A stretch of 64,000 bases of DNA from Marinobacter iranensis. Its GTDB lineage: Bacteria; Pseudomonadota; Gammaproteobacteria; Pseudomonadales; Oleiphilaceae. The notes beneath the pieces are model-generated. The model saw only the letters and a program-made list of their open reading frames with translations, did not search any database and was not told the origin of the DNA. Of this stretch, positions 41,423 to 50,166 are shown one piece after another (within the stretch, counting starts at the first letter, position 1; the number at the start of each line of letters is the position of its first letter). The stretch lies in contig NZ_JANCMW010000013.1 of the NCBI RefSeq assembly GCF_029207565.1, positions 36,562-100,561 of the forward strand. The letters run 5' to 3'. The translations under genes and the position numbers were made by a program.

Positions 41423-43303
41423 TCACTGTCGGTTTTTGAACTGTTCGCTGATCTCTTCCAATATCGCCGGATCGTCGATGGTGCTGGGTACCGAATAGGT
41501 TTCACCATCAGCAATCTGGCGGATAACGCGGCGCAGGATCTTGCCGGAACGGGTCTTTGGCAATCGGTCCACTACCAGCGCCCTGCGGAAACAGGCGATG
41601 GCACCGATTTTCTCCCTGACCATCTCAATCAGCTCGTCCTCGAGTTCGTCGTGGTCAATCGTCGCACCGTCCTTGATCAGAACAAGGCCCACCGGAACCT
41701 GGCCCTTCATGCCATCGTGGGTGCCCACCACGCAACATTCCGCGATAGCCGGGTGGGCTGCAACCACTTCCTCCATCTCGCCGGTGGACAGGCGGTGACC
41801 AGCTACGTTGATGACGTCATCGGTACGCCCCATCACGAACACGTAGCCGTCATCATCCACAAAGCCACCGTCGCCGGAACTGTAGAAGCCGGAAATGGGT
41901 TCCAGGTACGTTTTGCGGAATCGGTCGTCATCGCCCCAGACAGTTGTCATGCAGCCAGGAGGCAGTGGCAGCTTTACGGCTATCTGGCCCTGTTCGCCCG
42001 CCGGAACCTGGCTGCCTTCCATATCCACTACCTGAACGTTGAAGCCGGGTGAGGGAAGCGTGGCGGAACCAGGTTTTGTCGTCATCATTTCGATGCCCAC
42101 CGGGTTGCAGCATATCGCCCAGCCGGTTTCAGTCTGCCACCAGTGATCCAGTATTGGCAGGCGGGTGTGCTCCTTCAGCCATTCATAGGTGGGCGGATCG
42201 AGGCGTTCGCCGGCCAGGAAAATGCGTTTCAGGGAGCTGATATCGTAACGGGACAGCTGATCGGCCTCCGGATCTTCCTTGCGCACGGCCCGGAAGGCTG
42301 TCGGGGCGGTAAACAGGAGGTTCACGCCGTGGTTCTGGATCACGCGCCAGAATGCGCCAGCGTCCGGAGTTTTTACCGGCTTGCCCTCGTAAAGGATAGT
42401 GGTGCAGCCAGCAAACAGTGGCCCGTAAACAATGTAGCTGTGGCCAACCACCCAACCTACATCTGATGCAGCCCAATAGACGTCTCCGGGGCTGGCGTCG
42501 TACACCAGGTGCATGCTGTAGCGCAGGGCGACGGCGTGGCCGCCATTGTCGCGGACAACGCCCTTTGGCTTGCCAGTGGTTCCGGAGGTGTAGAGGATAT
42601 AGAGCGGATCGGTGGCGCGGACAGGTACCGGATCAATCGGGCTGGCCTGACTGACCAGTTCGTTCCAGTCGAAATCCCGGCCTTCCCGTAGTGTGGCCTG
42701 AACCTGTGGGCGCTGGAATACAATGCAGCATTCCGGCTTGTGTTCAGCCTGGTCAATGGCCTTGTCCACCAGGGGCTTGTACTCAATGACCTTCTTCACC
42801 TCAATGCCGCAGGATGCCGTGATCACGGCCTTGGGTGTGGCATCGTTGATGCGAACAGCCAGTTCGTGGGAGGCAAAGCCGCCAAACACCACGGAGTGGA
42901 CAGCGCCAATACGGGCGCAGCCGAGCATGGCGATCACTGCTTCCGGGATCATGGGCATGTAGATAATGACCCGGTCGCCCTTGGTGATGCCGCGATCCTG
43001 GAGGGCTCCGGCAAAGGTTGCTACCTCCCGGGTGAGCTCGTTGTAGGTGTAGGAGCGGGTGGTGCCGGTTACCGGGGAGTCATGGATCAGTGCCTTCTGC
43101 TCGCCACGGCCGGCACGAATATTGGCGTCCAGTGCTACATCCGAGGTGTTGAGGATGCCATCGGGAAACCACTGTCCGTGGCCATTGTCGGTGGCTTGCC
43201 AGATGGTCTTTGGCGGTTCCATCCAGTCAATGGCCGACGCTTTCCCGCGCCAGAACTCTTCAGGCCTGTTGATTGATTGCCTGAACTCGGAATGGTAGTC
43301 CAT
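41423..43303 (-). CDS. prpE: Propionate--CoA ligase PrpE
   Basis: A 626-residue acyl-CoA synthetase of the acetyl/propionyl-CoA synthetase group. The AMP-binding motif is LYILYTSGTTGKPKGVVRDN, and the catalytic lysine for adenylation is in PKTRSGKILRRVIRQIADG. WRGKASAIDWMEPPKTIW near the N-terminus and HWWQTETGW at the acyl pocket point to PrpE rather than Acs. The ATG at 43303 follows GAGGTGG; a GTG 9 bases upstream is an alternative. No methylcitrate-cycle genes lie nearby. Confidence 0.88.
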   Translation of the reverse strand: MDYHSEFRQSINRPEEFWRGKASAIDWMEPPKTIWQATDNGHGQWFPDGILNTSDVALDANIRAGRGEQKALIHDSPVTGTTRSYTYNELTREVATFAGALQDRGITKGDRVIIYMPMIPEAVIAMLGCARIGAVHSVVFGGFASHELAVRINDATPKAVITASCGIEVKKVIEYKPLVDKAIDQAEHKPECCIVFQRPQVQATLREGRDFDWNELVSQASPIDPVPVRATDPLYILYTSGTTGKPKGVVRDNGGHAVALRYSMHLVYDASPGDVYWAASDVGWVVGHSYIVYGPLFAGCTTILYEGKPVKTPDAGAFWRVIQNHGVNLLFTAPTAFRAVRKEDPEADQLSRYDISSLKRIFLAGERLDPPTYEWLKEHTRLPILDHWWQTETGWAICCNPVGIEMMTTKPGSATLPSPGFNVQVVDMEGSQVPAGEQGQIAVKLPLPPGCMTTVWGDDDRFRKTYLEPISGFYSSGDGGFVDDDGYVFVMGRTDDVINVAGHRLSTGEMEEVVAAHPAIAECCVVGTHDGMKGQVPVGLVLIKDGATIDHDELEDELIEMVREKIGAIACFRRALVVDRLPKTRSGKILRRVIRQIADGETYSVPSTIDDPAILEEISEQFKNRQ

Positions 43304-43414
43304 AGCATCCACCTCGCATCGCTATTGTTGTTGTGTTTTGCATTACCCACAACTTTAGGCGCTTTGCGGTGTAGGACTACTAGACCATAGGCTAAGTTTC
43401 TGTCTTTTTGACAG

Positions 43415-44800
43415 TTATTGGCTATCGGAATTGATTGAGGTCACGTTTGCTTCAAGGTGACCGCTGGCAACCCGGGCGGTGATTTTGTCGCCGGGCTGAA
43501 GGTCCCCGGCATGGCGAACAATCTCGCCGTTTTCCTGTTGTACAATCGCGTAACCGCGCCCGAGGGTTGCCAGGGGGCTGACGACATGGAGGGTCTGTGC
43601 CAGGTGCTCCAGGCGCTCCTGACGTTGGGCGATGGCCTGGCCTGCCACCCGTGAAAGCCGCTCGGAAAGCTGACTGATGCTTTTTTTGCTCTCTTCCAGG
43701 CGCTTGGCGGGTGATTGCATCCGCAGACGCTGGCCGAGATGTCCCGCCCGCACCTTGTCCCGTTCGAGCCTCTGTTTCATGGCCTTGCCAAGGCGCAGGT
43801 CGAGCTCATCCATGCGTTGCGCCTTTTCCATCAACTCCCGCCGCGGGTCCCTGAGCCTCGCGGAAAGGTGTTCAAGGCGGGTCTCCATACGCTTGAGGGC
43901 GCGGCTGGCGGCACCGGCCAGGCGCAGTTCCCGCTCCCGCAGTTGCCGCAGCCAGTCCTGCTGGTCCGGTGAGATTTTTTCCGCAGCGGCGGAGGGTGTC
44001 GGCGCCCGCAGGTCAGCCACGAAGTCGGCAATGGTGACATCCACTTCGTGGCCAACCGCACTCACTGTTGGCAATGGGCATGCAGCAATGGCTCGGGCAA
44101 CGGCTTCCTCGTTGAAGCACCAGAGATCCTCCAGCGAGCCACCGCCGCGGCCAATCACCAGTACATCGGCAACGCCGTGGCGGGTTGCCCGGTCAATGGC
44201 GCGAACAATATCGGCTGTCGCCGCCTTGCCCTGCACGGCAGTGGGATAAAGGGTCACAGGTATGGCCGGGCATCGCCTTGCCAGTACGGTCAGGATATCG
44301 TGGATGGCAGCGCCGGTTGGCGAGGTGATGACACCGATGTGCCGGGGCGTGGTGGGCAACGGCTTCTTACGGGCGGTATCGAACAGGCCTTCCTGCTGAA
44401 GTTTCCGCTTCAGTTCCTCAAAGGCCTGCTGCAGTGCGCCAAGGCCGGCCGGCTCGATATGCTCAACAATAATCTGGAAGTCGCCCCGGTTTTCATAGAG
44501 GGTGACCTTGCCGCGGATACGTACCTGTTCGCCTTCCTTCGGGACCTCTTTCACCCGCTGGTTGAAGCCCCGGAACATGGCGCAGCGTATCTGGCACTTG
44601 CGGTCCTTCAGGGAAAAGTACCAGTGGCCTGATGAGGGGCGGGAGAAACCGGACAGCTCGCCCTCAACCCAGACCTGCATGAAGCTGGCTTCCAGAAGGT
44701 GGCGGGCCTGGTGATTCAGTTCGCTGACGCTCAGTGCCCGGGGCCGGGAATCCTGGAAGCCGCTGTCCAAGGGAGGTGCTCCTCGTTGCCGTATACGCAT
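43415..44800 (-). CDS. xseA: Exodeoxyribonuclease VII large subunit
   Basis: A 461-residue subunit of the single-strand exonuclease. The N-terminal OB fold (about 25-120) contains VWVEGELSGFSRPSSGHWYF, the catalytic core has GVITSPTGAAIHDIL and GRGGGSLEDLWCFNEE, and a long coiled coil spans about 270-400. The start at 44800 gives the family N-terminus; upstream in-frame sequence is probably noncoding. It is divergent from guaB. The small subunit xseB is not in the window. Confidence 0.94.
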   Translation of the reverse strand: MRIRQRGAPPLDSGFQDSRPRALSVSELNHQARHLLEASFMQVWVEGELSGFSRPSSGHWYFSLKDRKCQIRCAMFRGFNQRVKEVPKEGEQVRIRGKVTLYENRGDFQIIVEHIEPAGLGALQQAFEELKRKLQQEGLFDTARKKPLPTTPRHIGVITSPTGAAIHDILTVLARRCPAIPVTLYPTAVQGKAATADIVRAIDRATRHGVADVLVIGRGGGSLEDLWCFNEEAVARAIAACPLPTVSAVGHEVDVTIADFVADLRAPTPSAAAEKISPDQQDWLRQLRERELRLAGAASRALKRMETRLEHLSARLRDPRRELMEKAQRMDELDLRLGKAMKQRLERDKVRAGHLGQRLRMQSPAKRLEESKKSISQLSERLSRVAGQAIAQRQERLEHLAQTLHVVSPLATLGRGYAIVQQENGEIVRHAGDLQPGDKITARVASGHLEANVTSINSDSQ

Positions 44801-44870
44801 ATGCCGAAAATTGGAGGGTAAAAATAGCGAAAATTCAAAAAGATGCAACCCGGTAGGTGAATAACGCCGG

Positions 44871-44899
44871 TTTACTGTCAACCAAGGCCCATTTATAAT
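44871..44899 (+). promoter_or_regulatory. Sigma-70 promoter of guaBA
   Basis: TTTACT (44871-44876) and a consensus TATAAT (44894-44899) are separated by 17 bases. The predicted start is near 44906, about 80 bases before the guaB ATG. Confidence 0.62.
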
Positions 44900-44986
44900 A
44901 GGTCGATTAAGGATTTTGCTTTGCCGCACCTTGCCGGATACGGCACCGCAATCCTCCAATCTAGCATGTTCAAAAGGCGGATCCCA

Positions 44987-46450
44987 ATGCTGCGAATTGC
45001 CGAAGAAGCCCTCACCTTTGACGATGTACTGCTCGTTCCAGGACGTTCAGAGGTCCTTCCTCACCAGGTCAGCCTGCAAACCCAGCTGACCAAAGGTATC
45101 ACCCTGAATATTCCGCTGGTATCAGCGGCGATGGATACCGTTACCGAAGCAGACCTGGCTATCTCCATGGCGCAGGAGGGTGGCATCGGCATCATGCACA
45201 AGAACATGTCCGTTGAAAAGCAGGCAGCCGCGGTTCGCAAGGTGAAAAAGTACGAGAGCGGCGTAGTGAAAGACCCGATCACCGTCACGCCGAACACCAC
45301 GGTTCGGGAACTGGTGGACATCACCATGGCCAACAACATCTCCGGCCTGCCGGTGGTGGATGGCCGGGATCTGGTGGGCATCGTAACCGGCCGGGATATC
45401 CGTTTTGAGAGCCGGCTGGATACCCCGGTATCCGACATCATGACCGCCAAGGACAAACTGGTAACGGTAAAGGAAGGCGCCAACCTGGATGATGTAAAGG
45501 AACTGCTGCACCGTCACCGCATCGAAAAGGTGCTTGTGGTCAACGATGAATTTGAGTTGCGTGGGTTGATCACCGTCAAGGACATCCAGAAGGCGAAGGA
45601 TTACCCACTGGCCTGCAAGGACGAGCAGGGCCGTCTTCGCGCCGGTGCCGCTGTCGGAACCGGCGGCGACACCGAAGCCCGCGTAGCGGCACTGGTGGAG
45701 GCTGGTGTTGATGTCATTGTAGTGGATACCGCCCACGGACACTCCAAGGGCGTGATTGATCGCGTTCGCTGGATCAAGCAAACCTATCCGGAAGTCCAGG
45801 TGGTGGGAGGCAACATTGCCACTGCCGAGGCAGCCATCGACCTGGCGGATGCGGGCGCGGACGCCGTCAAAGTGGGAATCGGTCCCGGTTCCATCTGTAC
45901 CACTCGGATCGTCGCTGGTATTGGCGTACCCCAGATCACCGCCGTTTCCAACGTGGCGGCTGCACTGAAGGATCGTGGCGTGCCCCTGATTGCTGACGGC
46001 GGCGTTCGGTTCTCTGGTGATATTTCCAAGGCTATCGCCGCTGGCGCCTACAGCGTCATGATCGGCAGCCTGCTGGCCGGTGCCGATGAGGCACCGGGTG
46101 AAGTGGAACTGTTCCAGGGCCGTAGTTACAAAGCCTACCGTGGCATGGGCTCCATTGGCGCAATGGGGCAGGGCTCCAGTGACCGCTATTTCCAGGACGC
46201 CAGCAAGGGCATTGAGAAGCTGGTACCGGAAGGTATCGAAGGCCGGGTGGCCTGCAAGGGGCCGATGCGGAATATTGTTCACCAGTTGATGGGTGGCCTG
46301 CGCGCTTCCATGGGTTACACCGGCAGCGCCACCATGGAGGAAATGCGCACTAAACCGGAATTCGTCCGCATAACCAACGCGGGCATGCGTGAGAGCCATG
46401 TCCATGACGTGACGATCACCAAAGAAGCGCCCAACTACCGTATCGGCTGA
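44987..46450 (+). CDS. guaB: IMP dehydrogenase
   Basis: A 487-residue enzyme converting IMP to XMP. A Bateman module of two CBS domains (about 95-205) interrupts the TIM barrel. The catalytic cysteine is in GIGPGSICTTRIVAGIGVPQ, and the mobile flap in GSSDRYFQDASKGIEKLVPE. The ATG at 44987 follows AAGGCGG and begins with LRIAEEALTFDDVLLVPG, typical of the family. guaA follows after 65 bases. Confidence 0.97.
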   Translation: MLRIAEEALTFDDVLLVPGRSEVLPHQVSLQTQLTKGITLNIPLVSAAMDTVTEADLAISMAQEGGIGIMHKNMSVEKQAAAVRKVKKYESGVVKDPITVTPNTTVRELVDITMANNISGLPVVDGRDLVGIVTGRDIRFESRLDTPVSDIMTAKDKLVTVKEGANLDDVKELLHRHRIEKVLVVNDEFELRGLITVKDIQKAKDYPLACKDEQGRLRAGAAVGTGGDTEARVAALVEAGVDVIVVDTAHGHSKGVIDRVRWIKQTYPEVQVVGGNIATAEAAIDLADAGADAVKVGIGPGSICTTRIVAGIGVPQITAVSNVAAALKDRGVPLIADGGVRFSGDISKAIAAGAYSVMIGSLLAGADEAPGEVELFQGRSYKAYRGMGSIGAMGQGSSDRYFQDASKGIEKLVPEGIEGRVACKGPMRNIVHQLMGGLRASMGYTGSATMEEMRTKPEFVRITNAGMRESHVHDVTITKEAPNYRIG

Positions 46451-46465
46451 CCATTGTCGTTTCGG

Positions 46466-46495
46466 GCGCGGCTCACTGAGTGAGTCGCGCTTTTT
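46466..46495 (+). terminator. Hairpin with T-run between guaB and guaA
   Basis: A 10-bp stem (46466-46475 with 46481-46490, one G-T pair) and a 5-nt loop, followed by five T residues and a T-rich tail. It has all parts of an intrinsic terminator, yet lies within the guaB-guaA operon, 21 bases before the guaA start. It may attenuate guaA relative to guaB. Confidence 0.75.
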
Positions 46496-46515
46496 CTTTC
46501 TGCTCCGAGGATTTC

Positions 46516-48093
46516 ATGGCCCATAACATCCACGACCACCGTATTCTGATTCTCGATTTTGGCTCCCAGTACACCCAGCTCATCGCGCGCCGCGTTCGGG
46601 AGATCGGTGTCTATTGTGAGATCAAGGCCTTTGATATCACCGATCAGGAACTGAAGGACTTCAATCCCAAGGGTATTATCCTGGCGGGTGGCCCCGAGTC
46701 GGTCACCCAATTGGGCGGCCCCCGGGCACCGGAAGGGCTGTTCGAGAAGGGCATCCCGGTGCTCGGCATCTGCTACGGCATGCAGACCATGGCGGAACAG
46801 CTCGGCGGCCGTGTGGCAAGTTCAGAGAAGCGTGAATTTGGCTATGCCCAGGTCAAGGTGCGGGCCAAGGGCCCACTGTTGCAGGACATCACCGATCACC
46901 TGACCGCCACTGGCGACTCTTTGCTGGATGTGTGGATGAGCCACGGCGACAAGGTTGTTGTAATGCCGGAGGGCTTTGAGTTGCTGGCGTCGACGGAAAG
47001 CGCTCCCATTTCTGCCATGCAGGACCTTGAGCGCAACCTTTACGGGGTGCAGTTCCATCCGGAAGTGACCCATACCCTTCAGGGCAAGCGCATCCTCGAA
47101 CACTTTATCCTCAATATCTGCCAGTGTGAGGCATTGTGGACTCCGGCAAAGATTGTCGATGATGCTGTCGAGCAGATCCGCAACCAGGTTGGCAGTGGCA
47201 AGGTACTGCTGGGACTGTCTGGTGGTGTTGACTCCTCCGTAACTGCGGCACTCCTGCACAAAGCCATCGGCGACCAGTTGACCTGTGTGTTCGTGGACAA
47301 CGGCCTGCTGCGCCTGCACGAAGGCGATCAGGTGATGGACATGTTTGCCAGCAATATGGGCGTGAAGGTGATTCGCGTAGATGCGGAAGACCTGTTCCTG
47401 TCCAAGCTCAAGGGTGTGGACGACCCGGAGAAGAAGCGCAAGATCATTGGCAACACCTTTATCGACGTGTTCGATGAAGAAGCCGTCAATATCCGTGACG
47501 TGAACTGGTTGGCCCAGGGCACCATCTACCCGGACGTGATCGAATCCGCCGCCTCCAAGACCGGTAAGGCCCACGTTATTAAATCCCACCATAATGTGGG
47601 CGGTCTGCCGGAAACCATGAAAATGAAGCTGGTGGAGCCCTTGAGGGAGCTGTTCAAGGACGAGGTGCGTCGCATCGGGCTTGAACTGGGCCTGCCTTAC
47701 GACATGGTGTATCGCCACCCGTTCCCGGGGCCCGGTCTGGGTGTACGGATCCTGGGCGAGGTCAAGAAGGAATACGCCGAGATCCTGCGTCGCGCCGATG
47801 CCATCTTCCTGGAAGAACTGCACCGTGCCGACTTCTACCACAAGACCAGCCAGGCCTTCGCGGTCTTCCTGCCGGTCAAGTCAGTAGGGGTCGTGGGGGA
47901 TGCACGCCGCTATGAATACGTTATCGCACTGCGTGCCGTGGAAACCATCGACTTCATGACCGCACGTTGGGCGCACCTGCCATACGATCTGCTGGAAACG
48001 GTGTCGAACCGCATTATCAACGAGATTGAGGGCGTATCCCGGGTAACCTACGATGTTTCCTCCAAGCCACCTGCTACCATTGAGTGGGAATGA
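46516..48093 (+). CDS. guaA: GMP synthase (glutamine-hydrolysing)
   Basis: A 525-residue enzyme aminating XMP to GMP. The class I amidotransferase domain has the nucleophile in VLGICYGMQTMAEQLGG and the triad histidine in QFHPEVTHT. The ATP pyrophosphatase PP-loop is LLGLSGGVDSSVTAALLHKA, and the dimerisation domain ends with the family terminus SKPPATIEWE. The ATG at 46516 follows CCGAGGA. The gene end is intact despite the islet that begins right after its stop codon. Confidence 0.97.
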   Translation: MAHNIHDHRILILDFGSQYTQLIARRVREIGVYCEIKAFDITDQELKDFNPKGIILAGGPESVTQLGGPRAPEGLFEKGIPVLGICYGMQTMAEQLGGRVASSEKREFGYAQVKVRAKGPLLQDITDHLTATGDSLLDVWMSHGDKVVVMPEGFELLASTESAPISAMQDLERNLYGVQFHPEVTHTLQGKRILEHFILNICQCEALWTPAKIVDDAVEQIRNQVGSGKVLLGLSGGVDSSVTAALLHKAIGDQLTCVFVDNGLLRLHEGDQVMDMFASNMGVKVIRVDAEDLFLSKLKGVDDPEKKRKIIGNTFIDVFDEEAVNIRDVNWLAQGTIYPDVIESAASKTGKAHVIKSHHNVGGLPETMKMKLVEPLRELFKDEVRRIGLELGLPYDMVYRHPFPGPGLGVRILGEVKKEYAEILRRADAIFLEELHRADFYHKTSQAFAVFLPVKSVGVVGDARRYEYVIALRAVETIDFMTARWAHLPYDLLETVSNRIINEIEGVSRVTYDVSSKPPATIEWE

Positions 48094-48595
48094 TCCAGTC
48101 TATGCTGGGCGTTTCCATCGGGCCGCCTACTAATTTGAAGTTCGCCTTCTCATAGGCGCGGATGGCGCCGCAGTTGTCGGGGTGCGGGTCTATTCCAAGG
48201 GCCGGAGCACCCTTGTTGATCAAGGTTGAAGCGTGGCTTTCGAGCAATGCCGAGCCGTGGCCGATCCCCAGTAGTCGCCCGCAAGAACAAACCTCCGATT
48301 CCGACTGCTTTACCTCATCAAGACTCCCGATCAGGAGAAAATAGCGAACTGCAAGATGGCCAGCATGGGCGGCATTGAGTCGGTCGCCATGCCGTTCGAG
48401 CGTGATCAACGAGTCCCTTCAATTCGCGACAGATTTGTAACTCTCACCACCGGCCCATCGGTCATTAGACTTCCACTCAGCATAGAAGAAGACGGAAGAG
48501 GAGACTACAACTGCAGCGTTTCGGTGTCATGCGCCCGCCGAAGCGAATTGCACTCTTCCAAAGCGGCGCGTTCGAACTGAGCATGGAGCAAGACG
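48094..48595. other. Left part of the guaA-tadA islet
   Basis: About 500 bases with no intact gene. It holds a decayed GNAT frame on the minus strand and, from about 48410 to 48580, sequence that encodes nothing I recognise. No insertion-sequence ends, direct repeats or integrase were found by eye. Closely related genomes by recollection carry tadA soon after guaA. Confidence 0.5.
48108..48409 (-). pseudogene. Truncated GNAT acetyltransferase, AAC(6')-like
   Basis: The minus-strand frame contains the acetyl-CoA loop and C-terminal half of a GNAT protein: GIGHGSALLESHASTL, then GAPALGIDPHPDNCGAIRAY and EKANFKLVGGPMETP. This resembles the aminoglycoside 6'-N-acetyltransferase branch. The homology stops at about 48108; the frame then reads into the guaA stop codon, so the natural C-terminus is lost. 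The N-terminal 45 residues do not look like GNAT, so the 5' half is missing or frameshifted too. It is unlikely to be functional. Confidence 0.65.
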
Positions 48596-49381
48596 ATGAC
48601 CGATCACAGAACCGCATCACGCGAAGAATGGCTCACTGAGCGACTGGAGCTGCTTGAAGCAGAAAAGGAACTGACCCGCAAGAGCGATGAGATAGCATGC
48701 CGGCGGCAGGCCCTACCGTGGGTCCGCATCGACAAAACGTATGCATTCCAGACTGACGACGGGAATGCATCATTGGCAGACTTGTTCCGCGGCCGCTCCC
48801 AGCTTCTCGTCTACCATTTCATGTTCGGGCCTGATTGGGAGGCCGGCTGCCCCACCTGCTCGATGATCGCGGACACCTTCGACAAATCTGCGGTCCACCT
48901 CGCGAACCACGACGTGATGCTGTGGGCCGTCTCGCGTGCGCCGCTCGAAAAGCTGCAAGGCTATAAGCGGCGGATGGGATGGACCTTCCCCTGGGCCTCC
49001 TCGAATGGCGACGATTTCAACTTCGACTTCAACGTCTCCTTCACGGAAGCCCAACAGCAGAAAGGCATCGACTACAACTATCGGGCTGAAGCGCCAACGA
49101 GCAACGCGTTTCGGTGGCGCCCTGGCGAGGAAGGCGGCGGCGACGCGGCTGAGGCCAAGCTCGCGGCCATGTGCGGTGTCGATGCACCAGCCTATCATCG
49201 CGACCGGCCAGGTATGAGCACATTCACGCTAGAGGATGGCGTTATCTACCACACCTATTCGGCTTATGCGCGCGGCGTGGATGCCTTCTTCGGCGTTTAT
49301 CATTGGCTCGATCGGGCTCCCAAGGGGCGCAACGAGACTGGCATCTGGTGGCGTCGGCGTGACGAATACGACAAGACCTGA
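48596..49381 (+). CDS. DUF899 thioredoxin-like family protein
   Basis: A 261-residue cytoplasmic protein of the DUF899 family, which has a thioredoxin-like fold and no settled function. EEWLTERLELLEAEKELTRK and a short motif with two cysteines, GCPTCSMIADTF, lead the domain; LLVYHFMFGPDWEAGC and SYLP-like strands follow. The C-terminal region with TFTLEDGVIYHTYSAYARG is typical. GGAG lies 8 bases before the ATG. It sits between guaA and tadA, unrelated to either, next to a GNAT remnant, which suggests acquisition by transfer. Confidence 0.85.
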   Translation: MTDHRTASREEWLTERLELLEAEKELTRKSDEIACRRQALPWVRIDKTYAFQTDDGNASLADLFRGRSQLLVYHFMFGPDWEAGCPTCSMIADTFDKSAVHLANHDVMLWAVSRAPLEKLQGYKRRMGWTFPWASSNGDDFNFDFNVSFTEAQQQKGIDYNYRAEAPTSNAFRWRPGEEGGGDAAEAKLAAMCGVDAPAYHRDRPGMSTFTLEDGVIYHTYSAYARGVDAFFGVYHWLDRAPKGRNETGIWWRRRDEYDKT

Positions 49382-49437
49382 ACGGTCAATTCCCCGATGT
49401 CCATATCTGCTACTACAGAGAGCAATGCGCGGATGCG

Positions 49438-49465
49438 GGGTCGGCTATCCTCGGAGTACCGACCC
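49438..49465. other. Inverted repeat after the DUF899 gene
   Basis: GGGTCGG (49438-49444) and CCGACCC (49459-49465) form a 7-bp stem with a 14-nt loop, 57 bases past the DUF899 stop. There is no T-run. It may be a weak terminator or the edge of the islet. Confidence 0.35.
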
Positions 49466-49656
49466 GATGGTTGCATCGTCGATCTATGCGCGCTACCGGG
49501 ACCGGTCACATTCGGTATAATGCAGGCAAATTTCTCAAGTAGTTCTTGATCATGGTGTCGACGCTATGACTAAATATAAGCCAACGAAAACACAGGATTT
49601 TTCCGGTTGATTTCCATCGATTGGAGTAATTCGCTGAATTGACCGGGCAGGAAATC

Positions 49657-50157
49657 ATGACTGGCACGGGTGAAGACGAAGCCTGGATGAGCCGTGCCCT
49701 GCAACTGGCAAGGCAGGCTGCCGCTGCCGGGGAAGTTCCGGTGGGTGCCGTGTTGGTGCTTGACGGCAGGGAGATCGGCGCCGGTTTTAACGCCCCCATC
49801 AGCGGATGTGATCCCACCGCCCACGCCGAGATCCGCGCACTGCGGGATGCGGCCAGCCGGGCGGGAAATTACCGGTTGCCGGGTGCCACGCTTTACGTCA
49901 CCCTTGAACCCTGCACCATGTGCGTTGGCGCCATCGTGCACAGTCGCGTCAGCCGTCTCGTGTACGGTGCGGCGGAACCGAAAGCGGGTGCCGTGGAATC
50001 CGCCCGGCGAACATTGGAAGAGGAGCACCTGAACTGGCGTGTTGAATCCGTCGGGGGTGTTCTTGCGGACCAGTGCAGTAGCATTATCAGTGAGTTTTTC
50101 GCACGGCGACGGGCAGATATCCGTCGTCGGAGGCAATTGTTTTCAGGGAAGGAGTGA
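49657..50157 (+). CDS. tadA: tRNA adenosine(34) deaminase TadA
   Basis: A 166-residue zinc deaminase converting A34 to inosine in tRNA-Arg(ACG). The zinc and proton-shuttle residues are in PTAHAEIRALRDA and LEPCTMCVGAIVHSRV. The start at 49657 has only a weak site (CAGGAAA); a TTG at 49639 would add six residues. The gene ends 9 bases before galE. Confidence 0.95.
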   Translation: MTGTGEDEAWMSRALQLARQAAAAGEVPVGAVLVLDGREIGAGFNAPISGCDPTAHAEIRALRDAASRAGNYRLPGATLYVTLEPCTMCVGAIVHSRVSRLVYGAAEPKAGAVESARRTLEEEHLNWRVESVGGVLADQCSSIISEFFARRRADIRRRRQLFSGKE

Positions 50158-50166
50158 ATACCGATC

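Noticed and set aside
43313..43414. Regulatory motif in the xseA-prpE gap (CTAGTAGTCCTA near the prpE start)
   Set aside because: It hints at acetate-type control sites, but I could not match it to a known consensus with confidence.
45122..46405. 427-codon minus-strand frame across guaB
   Set aside because: His/Gly/Val/Gln-rich shadow of a strongly coding plus strand; guaB is complete.
48356..48580. 74-codon plus-strand frame in the islet
   Set aside because: No ribosome site, no recognisable domain, and it overlaps the decayed GNAT region; probably noncoding.
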